The notes under the pieces: model-generated | What the model was told of the DNA's origin: nothing | Databases searched by the model: none | The model's input: the letters and a program-made list of their open reading frames with translations, nothing else | Position numbers and translations under genes: made by a program | In this document: positions 63,415 to 64,000 of the stretch, one piece after another | Layout of the letters: each line of letters opens with the position of its first letter | Numbering within the stretch: position 1 is the first letter of the stretch | From: Actinacidiphila bryophytorum | Lineage (GTDB): Bacteria > Actinomycetota > Actinomycetes > Streptomycetales > Streptomycetaceae | DNA: 64,000 nucleotides | NCBI RefSeq assembly: GCF_016916835.1 | Contig: NZ_JAFFIX010000007.1 | Coordinates: 186,001-250,000, forward strand | Reading direction: 5' to 3'

Positions 63415-64000
63415 CACGTACCTCCTACGACCCGGGCCGGCGCTACACCGGTGTGGTGGCGCAGCAGGGCCGGGTCTCGCTCGACGCGGAGACCAACGAG
63501 CAGGGCGCGATCGCCGCCCGGGAGCGGGTGCGCGACCTGCTGGACACCGTCGGCGCGGCCGGCACGCCCGACGACGGCTACGCCGTGGCCGCGGGCGGCG
63601 GTTACGACCTGCTGATCGGCGCGGGCACGATGTACGTGGGCGGCGTACGGGTCCGGCTCGACCGGCCGCTGCGCTACGGCGCCCAGCCGGACTGGCGGGA
63701 CGCCGACGGCGACCCGCGGTTCGCCCCCGTGCCATTGACGGTTCCGGGCGGGCGCGAGCTGGTGGTGCTGGAACTGGCCGAGTACGAGGTCACCGCGACC
63801 GAGGACCCGGCGCTGCGCGAACCGGCGCTGGGCGGCCCGGACGGCGCGGCCCGGCTGCGTACCGTCCAGCGGGTGCGCCGGGTGGACACCGACACCTCGG
63901 GCTGCGCGGGCGCCCTGCGCAGCGCGCAGCAGCAGTGGGCGGCCGAGGGCCTGGCCCTCGACCCGGCGACCATGCGGCTGGAATCGACCGCCAGGCTGCT
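63399..64000 (+). CDS. DUF6519 eCIS protein (cut by window edge)
   Basis: The ATG at 63399 lies inside the end of the previous gene. The frame stays open to the window edge, giving about 200 residues: DVTRTSYDPGRRYTGVVAQQ, then GRVSLDAETNEQ and AIAARERVRDLLDTVGA, and a beta segment LLIGAGTMYVGGVRVRLDRP. This N-terminus is typical of DUF6519-containing proteins found at the 3' end of some eCIS baseplate clusters. They may form a tail-tip or fibre-like appendage. The C-terminus is outside the window. Confidence 0.8.
   Translation, partial: MATDVTRTSYDPGRRYTGVVAQQGRVSLDAETNEQGAIAARERVRDLLDTVGAAGTPDDGYAVAAGGGYDLLIGAGTMYVGGVRVRLDRPLRYGAQPDWRDADGDPRFAPVPLTVPGGRELVVLELAEYEVTATEDPALREPALGGPDGAARLRTVQRVRRVDTDTSGCAGALRSAQQQWAAEGLALDPATMRLESTARL

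Noticed and set aside
43844..64000. Prophage interpretation of the tail-like genes
   Set aside because: No capsid, portal, terminase, integrase or lysis genes are visible, while DUF4255, the AAA+ ATPase and DUF6519 are eCIS hallmarks.

Overview
The window is very GC-rich and carries close matches to hrdB (principal sigma factor), whiH (sporulation GntR regulator) and parE in the usual Streptomyces order. Together with GTG/TTG starts and pervasive ATGA/GTGA start-stop overlaps, this points to a chromosome of Streptomyces or a close relative in Streptomycetaceae. No tRNA, rRNA or CRISPR array was seen. Species was not determined.

Layout. 0-1.8 kb: a LuxR-type two-component pair with a small membrane protein (minus strand). 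2.1-12.3 kb: five translationally coupled genes (WGR/DUF4132 protein, MoxR-type AAA ATPase, DUF5682 protein, VWA protein with an intact MIDAS, SWIM zinc-finger protein) in the same order as the poorly understood E. coli yehI-L-M-P-Q genes. 12.4-18.9 kb: a large secreted GH3 glycosidase, a ComB-like phosphatase, a SAM methyltransferase and a small secreted protein broken by a frameshift in a six-base G run. 19.1-29.5 kb: an accessory block. It holds an IS1380-family element, an IS5-type transposase scrap, TPR gene relics and the C-terminal tail of a tyrosine recombinase, and it embeds a signalling module: an anti-sigma/MEDS kinase-like protein with a STAS protein, two SpoIIE-type phosphatases, a cobalamin-binding sensor with a second STAS protein, and a MarR regulator. 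An 18-bp direct repeat (17/18) brackets this module. 29.5-38.9 kb: conserved core (parE, DUF7455 zinc-ribbon-like protein, trypsin-like protease, hrdB, whiH, ABC transporter fusion, NrtR-like Nudix regulator). 38.9-43.6 kb: a glycogen-debranching-like protein, an alpha/beta hydrolase and a DUF4192 protein.

43.8-64 kb: an extracellular contractile injection system (eCIS) operon, all on the plus strand and running off the right edge. In order: unknown beta-rich protein, sheath, tube, gp26-like zinc protein, Pro/Ala-rich protein, DUF4255 cap protein, AAA+ ATPase, small IGRL protein, tube-adaptor protein, LysM/gpX-like protein, gp27-like hub, gp5-like OB-fold spike base, small spike/PAAR-like protein, gp25, two baseplate-J-type proteins, tail protein I-like protein and a partial DUF6519 protein. 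No toxin cargo, obvious tail fibre or large tape measure lies inside the window.

Most likely biology: the eCIS operon encodes a contractile particle of the kind known from Streptomyces. The yeh-like set is probably a MoxR-VWA assembly or chaperone machine, and the 21-29 kb module a partner-switching circuit that may sense light or cobalamin. The last two roles are inference.
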